A stretch of DNA of 64,000 nucleotides from Macropodus opercularis (GCA_030770545.1 CM061105.1:16406001-16470000); one strand, 5' to 3'; numbered from the stretch's first letter, positions 1-12,639 are shown. Notes: generated by a model from the sequence alone, not told the origin. Numbers and translations: made by a program.

Positions 1-1807
1 GTCAGTGGGGCCGGGGCTGTTCGATTAAAAGCTCTGTCACGCAGCATAGACCTGCTGCTGCCTCCTGCCTGGTCTGGAGAAATCCGTCCCCACAGCAGGG
101 GGTACCTACTAAAGTGGCCTCCGAGTGCATAGAACCAGCTCAAGGCATGTGTAGCGTAGACCCGATGATCCGGCGTCGACCGTACTTCCGTGGAAGTTCA
201 TTGTGTCGCTAACGTGCTCCGCGTTAGCAGTCGGCTATTAAAGATGAGGCTCGTGCTCGGAGTTGAGAGTTGGATGACAATAAAAACAATCCGAGCTCTT
301 ATTCCTGCAGACGTCTGCACATTTGTTTTGGAGCCTTCACGTTATACCAGTCTGACGTTTTAATATCTTTGTCAGCATGAGGAATGGCTCAGAGGAGGCA
401 GACTTATTGTGTGCTGGCATCGGCGCGCGCCACATGTGCATCAGCATAGGAAGGATCCAACCAGTGTAGATATGAAACCGGTGGCATCGGATGCAGATGT
501 TTAAATGTGCATGAGACGGACAAACCTCAGCCTCTGCCGGTGTGAGCGTCTAGCACACGCATTACCATGGCAATCATGCCTCAGACACACACTCCTTCTC
601 TGAAAATTGCCTGCTGTCACAAGATGTCTCTAGTCTCATTTTCCTCAGATGCAGCCCTGAAACAGAGGGAAGAGGCCTCCGCCTCCTGATGATAATGGAT
701 CCTAATTTGACTTAGATTATGATTTATCAGATGCTGCTGATGCTTCCGTCGGCCAGTTGCGTGCAGCTCCCTGAAAGTGGGAACCGTTTCAAGTGAGACG
801 TCCATCCGTCACCCCCCAGTCGCCGTGACACACAGAGGGGGGGGTGCTGCCATATGAGCTGGGCCGCGATGCCTGCCCCAGAAATTAGGCCACTCCGATT
901 CGATTTCCTCCTCCCCCCTCCCCGTGGTTTCCTTCTGCTCCCTTAGCCAAGACAAAATGATCATCCGCCTTCAGTCAGACCTTCCCCTTTCTACCAAAGC
1001 CGGCGTTGGAATTCCAGTTCAGTCTTGCTCTACTTACTTTCATCAGTTACAATCACTCAAGCGCAGCTGAATTGGCGGCCGAGTCCTTTGAAGAGGGATC
1101 CGTTCTGCCACCGAGGAGATGAATCCTCTGCAACCACGTCTGTGCTACTCGCATCTAAGGAAGGTGACAATTCTGCTGTTGAGGCCACAGTGTTTGGATC
1201 CATGTAGGCACTTTGGATTTTTCCAAACACCTGTGTTTTACTCCCTTTCAGCCATTTTGGGTCTGGATTTGCTTCTGACTTACAACTACCAACCTGAAAA
1301 CTCATCTCTGACGCTCAGCCAGCATTTACAAAAATAAAGCACCAAATAACTTGTGTAAATGTAGTTTCTGCTTCAGACTGAGCTTTATCCGTGAGCATGG
1401 AAACGTCAGGCCTTGTTATCTGTGTGTAGTTTAACTAAGACCTCATAAAAATGTAAAAAGCGGAAGCTGGACTGTTTAATGCCTCCTTAATCCACTGCTG
1501 ATAAGATGGCGCACTCGCCCCGCCGCTTGGAAAATCCTCTCCTCTTCCCCTCACGCTTTTATCTCACACTTTCCGTCCTTCCATTCTGCAGTAATTTGCC
1601 CAACCTGTAGGAAAACACGGCTCTAGCGGGCGCGGACAGGTTGGAACTAGTTTTCACTTGGCTGCAGAGTTGTTAAAGCACCTCTACACGTTAATGGGCC
1701 AGAAGAGCCTACTTCACGTCTGTGTTGACACAGAAAGGAATAATTAGTAGTGTGCAATGCTAGCGGCGGTAGAGCCATTAACTCAGAGGACCCTTTCTCC
1801 AAACCCT

Positions 1808-1820
1808 GTTGCCTGGTTAC
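1808..1820. promoter_or_regulatory. RFX X-box-like palindrome (imperfect)
   Basis: The sequence GTTGCCTGGTTAC has the half-site GTTGCC, a one-base spacer and GGTTAC. This is one base off the GGCAAC/GGYAAC half-site bound by RFX factors. It lies inside the upstream PARD3 intron. Confidence 0.3.
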
Positions 1821-2500
1821 AGTTTCCCCAGGTGATTGAACGCGCTGAGTCATGGTGATGGGCTGTGAATCATAAAGGCTCGTAGCGCTGAGCCTTAGTT
1901 ATGATGGGTGGGATGGTAACGGCGTTGTGAAGCTGAGATATATTACAGTAAGTGGCTTATCTGACAGCTCAGATCTGTCCTCTGACTGATCGAACGGCAC
2001 CGAGTGATGGATGCCGTCTTCTGTTAACCCCCAAAGTCGGCGTCAGCATGTGGCGACGTAGCGACGGAGCAGGACCGAGAGGATGATGAGAGCAAAAAGT
2101 CTTTGAGGCCATTTCAGATGTCTCCGCGCTGAACAAAGGGAGTCAAGCGCCGACCACACAATACGAAGATGGAGACGCTTTAGTTCCAGGCGCCTGGTTT
2201 AGGTTCTGCCTTCGTTATCACACCTCTGCAGAGATCGTCATCTCCCGCAGATGGGTGACGTCAGACACATCAGCAACACATCAAGCTGAGTCGGACTGAG
2301 TGCGTCTACAGGAAAGGAAAGGCCACCGGAGGCTGTGGTAGAAGTTGCTTGTCTTATCTGATGAATCCATGCATCATCGGAACCACGTCTCCTCCTTCGG
2401 GTCGCAGAGGTGCCGGAGCCAGTGAATCCTCCCTTAGAACCAGGCGCGGGGTGGGCGGCCATCTGCCTCCACCAGGCAGAAGTAGGACGTAGCGAGCGCA

Positions 2501-2640
2501 GTCAATTTATTTGCTGTTAAGTGAGCAGGCTGGTATCGATACACTGATGTGGGCAGGCATGAAATTGGCCCATGAATTAAAAGGAGCCATTTTGCTGTGA
2601 GCCCCGTCGTTATTGCCTCCAGTGGCGCCACCAGCCTGAA
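2501..2640. promoter_or_regulatory. Candidate conserved non-coding element in PARD3 intron
   Basis: This AT-rich block contrasts with its CpG-containing surroundings. It has a run of short homeobox-like motifs (ATTTATTTG, TATCGATA, ATGAATTAAAAG) and no coding frame of recognisable type. The composition is typical of vertebrate developmental enhancers. Conservation cannot be tested from one sequence. Confidence 0.25.
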
Positions 2641-5600
2641 ACCCAAGACCGGTTCCCCATCTCGACGCGCGTGTGTATGTGCGAATGCATTAATATCAGT
2701 GTTCCGTTACCATCGCCGACATGTCTGACCAGCGGTGCCCCTGGAAAAATAAAACTGGAAACCAATTAAACTCGATCCGTTCCGTCGATGGATTCCAATG
2801 TTTACTGTCCGCTTTGCAAGTGTTGACACCGGGGGATTGGCGCCGAATGAACGCTACTGTGCTGCCGGATGGCATCTGGTCTCGGTGGAGGTTCGCCTGC
2901 CGCGCAGAGTTAATCGTCTTTAGAAAAGTGGCTCCTGTTAGATTGAGGAACAACAAATTAGTTTTTTTCTCTACTTCTCACTACATGAATCTCTGGTGAT
3001 ATGCAGCTTTAGGCAGCCTTTGAAAAACACGCAGCTCCCAGCGATGAAGCAGGAAGAGTCGACGTGAACATGTGCGCCAGCTTCGTTAGCCTCCGTCATC
3101 TAGTCCGCTCCTACGTGCGGCCACGCATTCCCTTGGATGTTTATCCATGTTTGTCACATGGCGCTGACGCGATGAGCCGACTGCAGATGACGCGTCGCTG
3201 AGGGCGTTGACGTTGCATTGATTGGCGCCTAATTGCCGTGTGGCTTCAGATCAGTGTGTCTCAGGGTTAAGCCCGTGTAATCCGGAGAAAGAACAGACGG
3301 GTTAATAAGAGCCTGAGTGGCCTCTGACGCTCTAATCTCTGCGCTGCATCAGACTCCGCCGTGGCCGCGCACAGTTAAGCTGCGATAATCCCGTTTTAAC
3401 GAACACGTATCTGATGAATGCAATGTAAACTGACCCACATGCAGCCGCGTCCGCGTCGGGAAACTTCTGAGACGTGACGTAACCTGCCAGCGTCTGGCTT
3501 CTGTGCTCGTCTGACCTCTGGCACCAGGTCTCGGGCCTGAAGTAGTCGTTGCTGTTCTCGTGCCGATGCCGTCTGGTCTGATTCCACCCAGTTCTGCTTT
3601 GTTTGTGTGTTCATCACTTGCTTCTAAGAGGCTAATAAAGAGGCACAGTAACGAGATGTTTACGCGTCACTGCTAAGCGTAATATTAATCGCTGCGTTGA
3701 GTCGCTTCCCTCTTCTGGTTTATTGTAACTGTAAACGGCTCCGTGTTGACGATCTGCCTCAGATAAAGTTCAGCAAACAGTAAAGTTAAGATCTTTGTGT
3801 TGTTCTTGTGTTAATGAGCAGCGGCGCGTTTCCACGGCTACATGCTCGTAGGTAGATGGGGCCACAAATGGAGAGTTGGCCGCTATCCCCCGTTAGCAGC
3901 AGCATCCGTCGCTGAGCCTCCGATCAATAGACCTGGATTATCATCTCCAGCATCTCACTTCATTTTTCACAGCAGAGAAAGGCTCCACCAGCTGCTCGCT
4001 CTTTGTCAGAGGATGTAGGACCCGGTTCCCCCGACTGATAAGATTACAGAAACGAACCGCCGCCGGTGCGTTCAGGGCCGGCACGTACACATGACGCTGA
4101 CTCTGTATCGGTGCATCGGTAAATGTTTATTTAGTGGGATGTGGAGCCAGAGTCGGTACAACCCTCACAGTCGAGACGGGAATCCCTCGACTACCCAGCC
4201 TTAATTAAATGTTTAATGAAGACGCTGGGTTTTTAATTAAAATCAGATTTTTACCAGTTAAGGATTATCACAGAATAGAATCCTTGTTTGATTATGAGGG
4301 AAGGTGTGACTTGATTTGATGTGATCATTTGTTTGCGAGCGTTGCGGAGGTGAACCTGCTGTGGTTGTTTGGCCTGGTGAGCTCAGCGGCTCCTGCATCC
4401 TCAAGGTCACCTTCATCACCCATCTGCTAGAAGCTGCCAAGCCGCTTGTTAGATTTATGGCCGTGTGCAGTCGGTGCTCGGGCTGAGGGATCCTACGAAG
4501 GCCTGGGAAGAGCAACCTGCGTGAATGAGGCCGTTCATGTGTGATCGGCCGGATTAGGACTCTGTCACTTACGGTACGACGCCCAGCTGCACGTGGCATC
4601 AATGATATGGAGGCTTGTGAAGTGAAAACAGATCTGATGAGTCCAATTAGTCTGAAACTTGGTCCAGTTTGGACGATTTCTCCGTCCAAGACATCTGTTC
4701 CAGAGGGTGAGTGTGACGTTGTTGTCCTTTCAGTGAGATTGTGTCAAATGTATGAAATGGACCAGAACTAGAGATCTCTTGGTTTCACACGGGCTTCCTG
4801 TTTCATAAAGACCCTCGTCCTGTCGGATCTGCAGCCTCGGTCCTGTTATTGAGTCCCAGAGACGCTGCGCCACACCGTGACCTTTCAGCCTCGCACAGCG
4901 GCGCCAGATATTGAGTGAGCCAGAGGATGAAGCTCATCTCAGCCCGCTGTTGTTTGCTGTCTCTGGAGTTTTAGTGACCGTACGCTTGTGTTGCTGTTTT
5001 TTGATTGATGGCAGCGTTTTGCCAGGCTGCAGGTCTTTGATCCCTTCGTTTAAGTCCTTCTGCCTCTCGGGTGCGGCTCTAGCGTACGAGCCCGGCCCGT
5101 GTGGTGGATGATGGCGGAAACGCGAAGCTCAGCCGGTTTCACTCGTGTTGAACTAAGCCTTAGTCTCTCGTGCTTTCAGCGTTGCGTTTCCAGACACGTC
5201 AGACACATGACCCACCATCAGATACGGGCTGAACACTGAGGCCTTGACCCGCAGCCACAGGGTCACACATGTTCTGCCTGTCAGGCCGTGTTCTAAAGAG
5301 GCCGAGGGCCGTGTTACATATCATGGAGATTAGCGGGATCACATGTGACAGGTTCCTGGTCTCGTAGAGCTCGTGGAGCTGCTGCGTTTCAGGCGGTGGC
5401 GTTAAAAAAGCTCCATCTGGCTGTTTTGTGCTTAATGAAATAAATGGAGGCTTTTATTGTGGTAATTCTAAGCAGCTACAGTCATTATTTAACCTCCTTA
5501 AGGTTAACTGATACTTTAATCTGTTTAAGCTGTGGTTAATGTTATTACAGCAACAATTTCAGTCTAGTTGTTTCACATGCACGTCGTAAAATATTTTCGT

Positions 5601-6355
5601 CTCCGCGTTTACCCTCAGTTAATACAACAGAGTTTTGTGCTGACGGTGAAGCTTTTGTGTTCACACAGCAGCGTTTGCTAAACTGAACTCGGGGGAGCGT
5701 CGAGTCTGGGAAGAGTTGCAGGTTTGACCTTTTGAGTTTTAGAGATAAGACCGTCCCCGGGAATTTCCTGGCAAAGTTATCAGAAAGCTGAAAAGTCGAG
5801 CCCTGAGTAAACGTTGGCGTGCTGCGTTCACAGACCCTGGGTCTCCTGCTCAGGCTCGCTGTTCGAGGGGAATGTGTTAATTCCTTTGCTCTGTAGGAGG
5901 CCACATGACGTTAGCACCACTGTGCTGTGTTGGTCTATTTATACACTCAGCGAGCAAAACTACTAAGAAAAGTGCCACTGAGCTCAGTCGCATACGCGTA
6001 TGATCCCTAACACGCGTACAACCAACAGCCTGAAATGCATGAAGCGTGTTCTAATGTGTTAAAACACTGCTGCAAACGTGAACATGCCTTAAACACACTT
6101 GTTTCACTTGGGAGCACATGTTAACAGGAAGCGTGTTTAATGTCTGCAGCGGAGCTGGAATCCAGGTCACGTCTTCCTCAGGCTATTAAGGGAGGCCTTG
6201 CTCCTCAGTGGACCTGGCTGTGATGGCGCCACGGTCCTAACGAGCGTTAAATATTCATGAAGGACGTTTTGGTTCTACGTGCTGGGCCTGGGATGCTCCT
6301 CTGGTCAGGACTGGCTCGCTTGTCTTCACGCTGGTCTCTCTCCATCTTCTCTCAG

Positions 6356-6479
6356 TAACAGGTTGGCCCCCAGCAACCACGACCGGATACAGAGGCTGCG
6401 CCAGGAGTTCCAGCAGGCCCAGAACGTCCCGGACGACGCCGACGACCGCAGGAGGACCTACAGCTTCGAGCAGCCCTGG
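6356..6479 (+). CDS. pard3: PARD3 cell-polarity scaffold, third-last coding exon (partial gene)
   Basis: This 124-nt exon encodes part of the PAR-3 C-terminal region after the PDZ domains. PAR-3 is the scaffold of the PAR3-PAR6-aPKC complex at tight junctions and the apical cortex. The acceptor is CTCAG at 6351-6355 and the donor is TGG|GTGAGT after 6479. The first base completes a split codon, then 41 residues follow. They include SNHDRIQRLRQEFQQA (a basic/Gln-rich, helix-prone stretch), an Asp-rich linker and RRRTYSFEQPW, which has a basic-directed phosphorylation-type site. These motifs match vertebrate PARD3 and not its paralogue PARD3B, as far as I recall the families. An in-frame AG six bases downstream (6360-6361) could serve as an alternative acceptor that drops two residues. 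The exon ends in phase 0 and joins the next exon in frame. Confidence 0.93.
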
Positions 6480-8589
6480 GTGAGTGTGTGACGCGGCCGG
6501 AGTCAAATCCGCCGCTGGAGGCGGCGGCTAAACGCTGTGAGGAGGCGACCTCCTCCAGACAACACTGGACGAGACCCGACAGACCTGTGGCTAACGGCGC
6601 TAACTCTCACTAACTCCTACAGTATGAGCCATGAAGACTGGTGACGTCATTAACACTAACATCCTCATCCCACACGTCCCACCGCCCGCATGCTGGACTC
6701 TACCCCCGACACAAGCATCACTAACCCCCACGCTCCTGTCACACTCCTCCTGCATGTGTCAGTCATCTCCATGGACCCGCCCACCGCCTCATGGACTCTC
6801 TTCATGTTTTGTTTGTGTGGGGGCTCATTTGAAATCTGTTTTAACGGTGCCTTTTTACAGTGTATGTGCATTTTAACATCTATTCAGTTCACGTTTGCTA
6901 AGAACACGGATCATTAGCGCGTGAAGCAACAAGGGGAAATAACAAGCGAACAAAATCTAATGTCTTCAAAGTTTTTGGAGGTGATGAAATCACTTGTCAT
7001 ATTTTGAGTATTTATTTTAGTCCTGGTCGCTTCCAGCGTTTTTATATCATCCTCGGCTGCAGCTAATTTTAACCTTTTTCTAACAAACTCTTTGTGATGT
7101 ATGATCTCATTTTTTACACTAAATGCTCATTTTAACCACATGGTAAAAACACACTTTTTTGAATGTCACATATGTTCTAATGGCGACACAGAACCTGCTC
7201 TTTAATGCAAACTGTGGTGACAGGTAGCGTTTCTGCAGACGAGACACTGGTGGTTTGTCCACGAGGTCATTTTAACGCACACTCGTGGTTTTGTGTATTT
7301 CTGTGTGAACTCTTGTTGGACTCGTAGCTGCTCCCTATGATTTATCAAGTGAAGAGCTGAACCAAACGCTTCACAGCCTTTTCTTTTGCTTTTCGAGCTG
7401 TGAAACCCAATAAAAATGTAAAGTTCTGTTTTGGATTCAGACCTGACGATGGGCTCGTGTCCTGTGTTTCCTGCAAACCTCCAGTAGCCAGATTCCTTCT
7501 TCCCAGTTCACCGACCACGTTCAGTCCGTGTTGACGTTCGGCTGCGTACGAGACAAGATTTACCACAAAAGAGAAACTCCCTCGGGTTTAATCATTCTCA
7601 TGAAGAATATTTATTTAGCTAATTGATTCTTTTAATAATCATCTTTTGAAATCATAAAGTTGAGGAGCGTGTTGTGTTGACCTCGTGCGTATCACACCTC
7701 CAATAACGTGATTCGTTCTGTGTCTCTGATATGAGGTGATTTCCAGCGTGTGTTTAGCCACGAGCCCTAAGTCCATACAACACCTTTCCCGTGTCACAGC
7801 AGCCTCGTTGCTCCGTCTCCCCCGTGGTTTGGGGAGCCGGGGAGGATTGTGGGTAGCGTGGTCTAATTCCATCAGGATGACTGATGTCCGCTCTCCCAGC
7901 AGCAGCGCACCCAGCTTTATTGCGCTCATTTATACCACTATGGATATGGGAGTTCATTCGATTGATGCTGGGGCTCGGAGAGGCCACGCGATTGCCTCTT
8001 GTATTTTATCGTAACATTTTAATGCCTCTATTATCTGGAATCCTTCAGGGTGTTTTTCCCTCCACTCGGCAGATGAGCCAGCATTTAGCGGAAGGTTCCG
8101 CTCTCATTCACCTGTGTGGGCGCTGCCCAGAGATGAGTGGCGGCGCTGGGTGTGTCTTTAGCGCCGCTAATCGTTTTATGGCCAGCGAACGTCCGCGTCG
8201 TCCGCGGGGCTTCCTCCCACCAGCCGCTCGCTCCGCTGCACAGCCATAAAAGTAATTAGATCGGCTGATGTGCTCACAGTTACGGCACCACAGAGCTGAT
8301 GAACCTGGGCGGGGGAGGGGAGGTGTGAGCTGGACCCGGCGGCTCAGTGGCCACGTTATTCAAGACACCGTCCCTTTATTCTGTGGCCTGGGTATAATGT
8401 TTTGGCTTCTAGTTCATAGAGGTGAAACCGTCCGATGGCGTTTCTCTGCGTTGAACGGCAGCGTCATACAGGTGTGGGGGGGTCTGGGGCGTCGCCACGT
8501 CATTAACACCCACTAACATCACCACGTCTCGTCACTGTGTCCGTCCTCCTGTCTGTGTGTGTCACCTTCACTTTGACCTGAGAGCAGGC

Positions 8590-8650
8590 GGGCTCGGCTC
8601 GGCTCGGCTCGGCTCGGCCCGGCTCTGCCCGGCTCTGCCCGGCCCGGCTG
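8590..8650. repeat. GGCTC pentanucleotide tandem repeat with decayed copies
   Basis: Five perfect GGCTC-type units are followed by variant GGCCC and GGCTCTGCCC units. The array runs directly into CTGGCTG|GTAAGT, a consensus-like splice donor at 8654-8659, so an occasional cryptic exon is possible. It lies within the PARD3 intron. Confidence 0.9.
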
Positions 8651-8675
8651 GCTGGTAAGTGTCCGTGCTTGGCCT

Positions 8676-8685
8676 GGGGGGGGGG
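8676..8685. repeat. Poly-G run (10 G)
   Basis: An uninterrupted run of ten G lies shortly after the GGCTC array. It is a simple repeat and prone to sequencing length error. Confidence 0.9.
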
Positions 8686-8906
8686 TGTCGCCGACCGCTG
8701 CAGCGTGGACCCTGGGTTGGTTCACACCTCAGTCAGACGTAAGATGATGATATAAGATGTTTACTCTATGATTTACTAAATAATGAAATTAGACGACGGG
8801 AGGGAAACCATCAGAAGACAACGTTTGATCCATGCAGAGTTTTTGTTTCTGGGTTTGTTTGTAATTATCAGTGAGTTTAATTAATTTTAAAAGCTTGTAG
8901 GAACAT

Positions 8907-8955
8907 GTGGACACTTTATTAGGTACATCTGTCTAATTCACTGGTTGCTGCAGTT
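8907..8955 (-). mobile_element. Tc1/mariner-type terminal repeat, solo remnant
   Basis: The segment around ACTTTATTAGGTACA is the reverse complement of TGTACCTAATAAAGTGGCC, which I recognise as the inverted-repeat end of a widespread fish/amphibian Tc1/mariner family. One base differs from the usual form (GGACAC for GGCCAC). No transposase frame and no partner end were found nearby, so this is a solo or truncated end. A second copy lies at 56836 in the opposite orientation. Confidence 0.6.
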
Positions 8956-9181
8956 ACCTGTAAGAATGGATGTCCGTTAAAGCTTAACTCAACTTGAATT
9001 AGACTAGACGTCCAAGTGACATCAGCTTCAAGCCGTTCACAACTGGACCGAGTCAGACTAGAGGTGAGACCCAGAACGATAAACGCGTCAGAAGAGTCTG
9101 GTTTTATTGGACATCGTTTCACTACAGTGGAGGAAGCGGTTCCTCTGTTTGACAGCTGACCTGCCGTCTCCCTGTTTCCAG

Positions 9182-9324
9182 TCGAACTCCGGCAGCAACG
9201 GGCCGAGCGGCCACATCCAGCCGGGTCGTCACTCGGTGTCCGTCGAGGTCCAGATGCAGCGACAGAGACAGGAGGAGAGAGACTCGTTCGCCCAGGCGCA
9301 GCGACAGTACAGCTCGCTGCCGCG
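9182..9324 (+). CDS. pard3: PARD3, second-last coding exon (partial gene)
   Basis: This 143-nt exon starts in phase 0 after TTTCCAG (AG at 9180-9181). It ends after two bases of an arginine codon, with donor GTAAGA at 9325. It encodes 47 complete residues, starting with a variable Ser/Gly/Asn-rich segment. The conserved part follows: GRHSVSVEVQMQRQRQEER, then AQAQRQYSSLPR. The Gln/Arg/Glu-rich stretch is predicted to be helical or coiled-coil. These strings are hallmarks of vertebrate PARD3 C-termini. The joins to both neighbouring exons keep the reading frame, with no stop or frameshift. The variable N-terminal third is where fish and mammals usually differ. Confidence 0.94.
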
Positions 9325-11748
9325 GTAAGAGGGGTCTGCAGGGAGCGGGCGCTGATTGAATTTACTGTAATGTGTGTTTGGGCCTGTCTGGTTAGCTCAG
9401 ATTCATTGTAGCAGCCCTGTGACAGTAATGATGGCAGATTACACAGACTACATAAGGTCTCGGTAAGAAAAGGGCTCGAACTGGACCACAAAGCTCCACG
9501 CACGGAGCTGGAGAGTGGACGGATCACATTACCCTCTCACACAGACCTGACATGATGGCTTTCCTCCCCGTTAATGTAATTGGCTTTGATCTGCATGATA
9601 AGGCTGCCTGTTGTTCCAGGAAGCGCTGGGCTCAGTGTGTGTTTTCTACATAAGCTGACTTATTGGAGACGGTGGGACATTGTTTTAAGTTGATAAGTGA
9701 ACATTCACGTTGGCTCGCTTCCACTTTTCTCCCCAATCCGTCTCAGTTAGCTTGGACTTAACTCACGTCCTTTATGACTCAGATTTGTCTGAAGAGTGAC
9801 AGCAGCTAAAAGCTCCACAGTGAGCTACTGCGTCAGTAAACATGGCTGCCGGAAAGCGACGGCCGCTCCAGCTGAAGTCCACATCGCAGGATGTTTGCGC
9901 CCTGGTTCCCACGGCGACGCATCTGGCCAATGAGAGGCCACGACGTTCCCGCGACGGGTCGTCGTTTCAAACGTCCTGTTGCTTCAACTTAAGGGAGAAT
10001 TTCTCAGGGTCGTTCTCGTGAACCTTTGCAACAGGAAATCGTGCTCAAAGTTTTTTAGTGTCCCTGTGTTGATAATCAGACATTCGACCTCCCTACAAGG
10101 TCAAAGCAGGCAGATCCATCCCACTGCACATCATCAGCCAGCACTTACGCTGCATATACAACATTAAATACATTATCCTCTGTTACTCCTGCTCTAATCC
10201 GCTGTTACCCACATAAATCCCTTCCTTGATAAATATTGCAGCAGCTTTGCTGAAAGATTAATGAACAGCCGTCGTGCTCCAGCGGTCAGAAACAACATCC
10301 TGTGGCCACTTCACATTTCCACCAGTTCCATTAAGACGCGGTTCTGTTTGGATAAACCCATCTGTGCTGTCCTGAGAACACTAACTATGGCTTAAGTTGG
10401 AGCCCGCCTCCAAGGTCGCAGCCTTGATGGGCTCACGTCGGTTCCGTCCACTGGGGGCACAACTCTACACGCTGTGAACGGTGATTAGCGGTGCAGCGTT
10501 CCAGCGTTGGTGTCAAAGGTCAGACCTCTTCTGCGCGACCCTTCCCTCAACAAGCAGCTGCAAGTGAAAACAAGCCACTTGGCTTTGAAACGCCGACGGC
10601 GGATGAAGGGTCCTCGTGTTCATTAGCGACCGGCACCACTGAACTCGGAGCCAGCAGCGTCACTAGTGCGTCTGCGTGTCACTGCTACACGCGTCGATCT
10701 CTCTTGTGCTACATCCTGTTTTTAACCCAGTCTCTGTCTGACACCTTTCACCCGTTTCCTTTTTAATCGCCTGTCATGCTTCACGTGCGTCTACATCTAT
10801 GTGTGTTTACCACACACGTGCACGCTTCCCCCCCCTGGCACGGCATCAGACGGAGAGAACGATCTGGTTTGCATTTCTCCGCGGAGAGGCAGCAGCTTTG
10901 GTCTCTTTGTCAACATATGAAATGAAATCAGATGCCGGGGATGCCTGTCTCTGGAAATTGGAATCACCCGAGCGTGAGCAAGAATAAACCTGGGCTATAT
11001 TCTCTTATCGCAGCGATCGAGGAGCGTATCCATTCCCAATTGCATTCAGCCTCTGTTGAATGGAAACACAGCTCTTTTCTATTCTCATTAAGACCTTTTT
11101 TTCTTATTCAAATCCAGACGCAGGAATAATACGATTTCTTCACAGCTGGCTGACAAACCTGCTAATTATGCAGCTCGCTGTCGAAGGCCCGTCGATGTTT
11201 TTGTGCGTCTTCTCCGTCTCTGGACTCGCTTTGTCTTGCCCTCCAGACAAACGGGCGGAGCTGCTGGCTCGTGACACTGAAGCGTGGACTCACGAGAGAC
11301 GGAGCAGAAATGAGAGGTGATGCCAGACATCTGGATTGTTTTCCTCCTCTTCCGAATCCCGCTGCTCCCAACCAGCCGCGCCTGTTATCCAGTGTCAAGT
11401 ACCGGCCTGGGCAGATCCGTGGGGGACGAGACGGTCGCCTCATTTTTCCAGCTGCCATTACCGCCTGTCTCGTGCGATGGTAGTTTCTGCCTGTGTCAGA
11501 TTGGGCGTAATGGGCTCGGAGGGGACTCTGACATGGTTAGCATCCCCGTATGTGGTTACCGTAGGCTGGTGCTGGCTCACAGGCTGTACTGGTGCCTCAG
11601 TTTTGATAAATGTAATGTTTGAGATGAGCATGGAGGCAGAAAGGCCACGGAAGGAGCGAAATCAAGCAGCCTCGGGTTGAATTAGTGAAGGAAATCAGTC
11701 AATTCTTCATCTCACATTTTCCTTCTGTGCTTTCCTCTTCTGTACCAG
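9325..11748 (+). other. pard3: PARD3 last intron (2424 bp, phase 2)
   Basis: The donor GTAAGA is at 9325 and the acceptor CTGTACCAG ends at 11748. The 3' half (about 10980-11480) is AT- and homeobox-motif-rich and looks regulatory. No additional coding exon was recognised. Confidence 0.9.
10990..11185. promoter_or_regulatory. Candidate conserved non-coding element in last PARD3 intron
   Basis: The block contains a CCCAATTGCATTCAG segment, several T-runs, an ATTCAAAT motif and CTAATTATGCA, a homeodomain-type core. It is followed by a second pyrimidine-rich stretch near 11330-11480. There is no coding potential of known type. Confidence 0.28.
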
Positions 11749-12130
11749 GCAACCGAGGAAGAACCCCAGCACCGTCTCCCAAGACTCCTGGGAGAAGGCG
11801 TACTCGCCCGGCGAGGGCTTCCAGGCAGCTAAGGACAACCCCCGGTACTCCAGCTACCAGGGCTCCAGGAACGGCTACCCGGGCGTCGGCAGCGTCAACG
11901 CCAGAGTCCTCCTGGAGGCCCAGGAGCTGCTGAGGCAGGAACAGCGGCGCAGGGAGCAGGAAGCCAAAGGGAAGCTAATGCAGGAGAACTACGACGGGTA
12001 CTCCACAGGACACTTGAAGGACCCGGCGTCGCCCAAGGGTCCGTACCGCCAAGATGTGCCGCCTTCGCCCTCGCAGCTAGCGAGGCTTAACAGACTGGGC
12101 TCGGAAAAAGGACGACTTTTTTATTCCTGA
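11749..12130 (+). CDS. pard3: PARD3, terminal coding exon with stop codon
   Basis: The first base completes an arginine codon split by the intron. After it come 126 codons and TGA at 12128-12130. Readable motifs in order are: a basic RK segment, SQDSWEKAYSPGEGF, NPRYSSYQGSRNGYPG, an ARVLLEAQELLRQEQRRREQE helix, a Tyr/Gly-rich linker, PKGPYRQDVPPSPSQ, ARLNRLGSEKGR and the terminal FYS. The SPGEGF, SSYQGSRNGY, RQDVPPSPSQ and FYS strings are characteristic of vertebrate PARD3. The three exons together give about 215 residues, close to what I recall for the same region of mammalian PARD3. There are no disruptions, so the gene appears functional. The linker after the helix is the least conserved part. 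Confidence 0.95.
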
Positions 12131-12639
12131 GTGCGTCGGGCTGAGCGGGGAAGCGGGAGTGAAGGGGATCATCTTGAAAGAACAGCAGAAGTGGAAGCTG
12201 AAGGTCTTGACAGAGGACAGCGTAGAGGTCCGGTAGCTTAGCGGTGATCTTAGCGGTAACGGGTGTGAAGTGTGCTCAGCGTGTGGGTGTTTGTGTTCGT
12301 CGCTCGCTGTGCCGATGACAACCAGTCACTCACCCTCCCACAGACACGACATGCTCAGTGCCTTCTCTGCTTTCACCAACGCCAGGCGAGGACTGATTCA
12401 TCATCTGGCACCGCCATGTGCTGACAATGGAGCGGGCAGACCGGCGAAGAGTGGGCGTCGATCCGAGCCCGCGGGGAGGCGTCGGTTTCTGCGCGGGCAT
12501 GTGACGAGGCCTCTGGTGCGTCGTCCCGGGGACGAGTCACAAACCAGTTTTCTCTTTGGCCACCGACCGGTTCTGTCCCCCCACGAGTCCCCAGGGGACA
12601 CGAGTCTATGAAAGCAACAGGGCTTGTGCGTGTTTTATT

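Larger units (their letters stand above)
1..6355 (+). other. pard3: PARD3 intron upstream of the third-last coding exon (3' part)
   Basis: No coding exon is recognisable before 6356. The intron ends in a pyrimidine-rich tract and the acceptor AG at 6354-6355. It interrupts a codon after its second base, because the exon starts with one base that completes a serine-type codon. It contains AT-rich stretches, one regulatory-looking block near 2500-2640 and an RFX-like site at 1808. Its 5' end lies outside the window. The open frames inside it (for example 4258-4689 on the - strand) resemble no known protein and are taken as chance. Confidence 0.8.
6480..9181 (+). other. pard3: PARD3 intron (2702 bp, phase 0)
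   Basis: The donor GTGAGT begins at 6480 and the acceptor TTTCCAG ends at 9181. The intron has an AT-rich part around 6940-7150, a GGCTC tandem repeat at 8590, a G-run at 8676 and a Tc1-type terminal repeat at 8907. The open frames in 7600-8250 and 8919-9527 lack family motifs and are not reported as genes. Confidence 0.9.

Noticed and set aside
8919..9527. 202-codon open frame on the - strand overlapping a PARD3 exon
   Set aside because: It lies opposite the GC-rich PARD3 exon and its flanks, shows no known domain and has no promoter or splice context, so it is a shadow frame.
10448..10465. CTCF-like CCACTGGGGGCAC
   Set aside because: It is one base shorter than the consensus core; too weak to report as a site.
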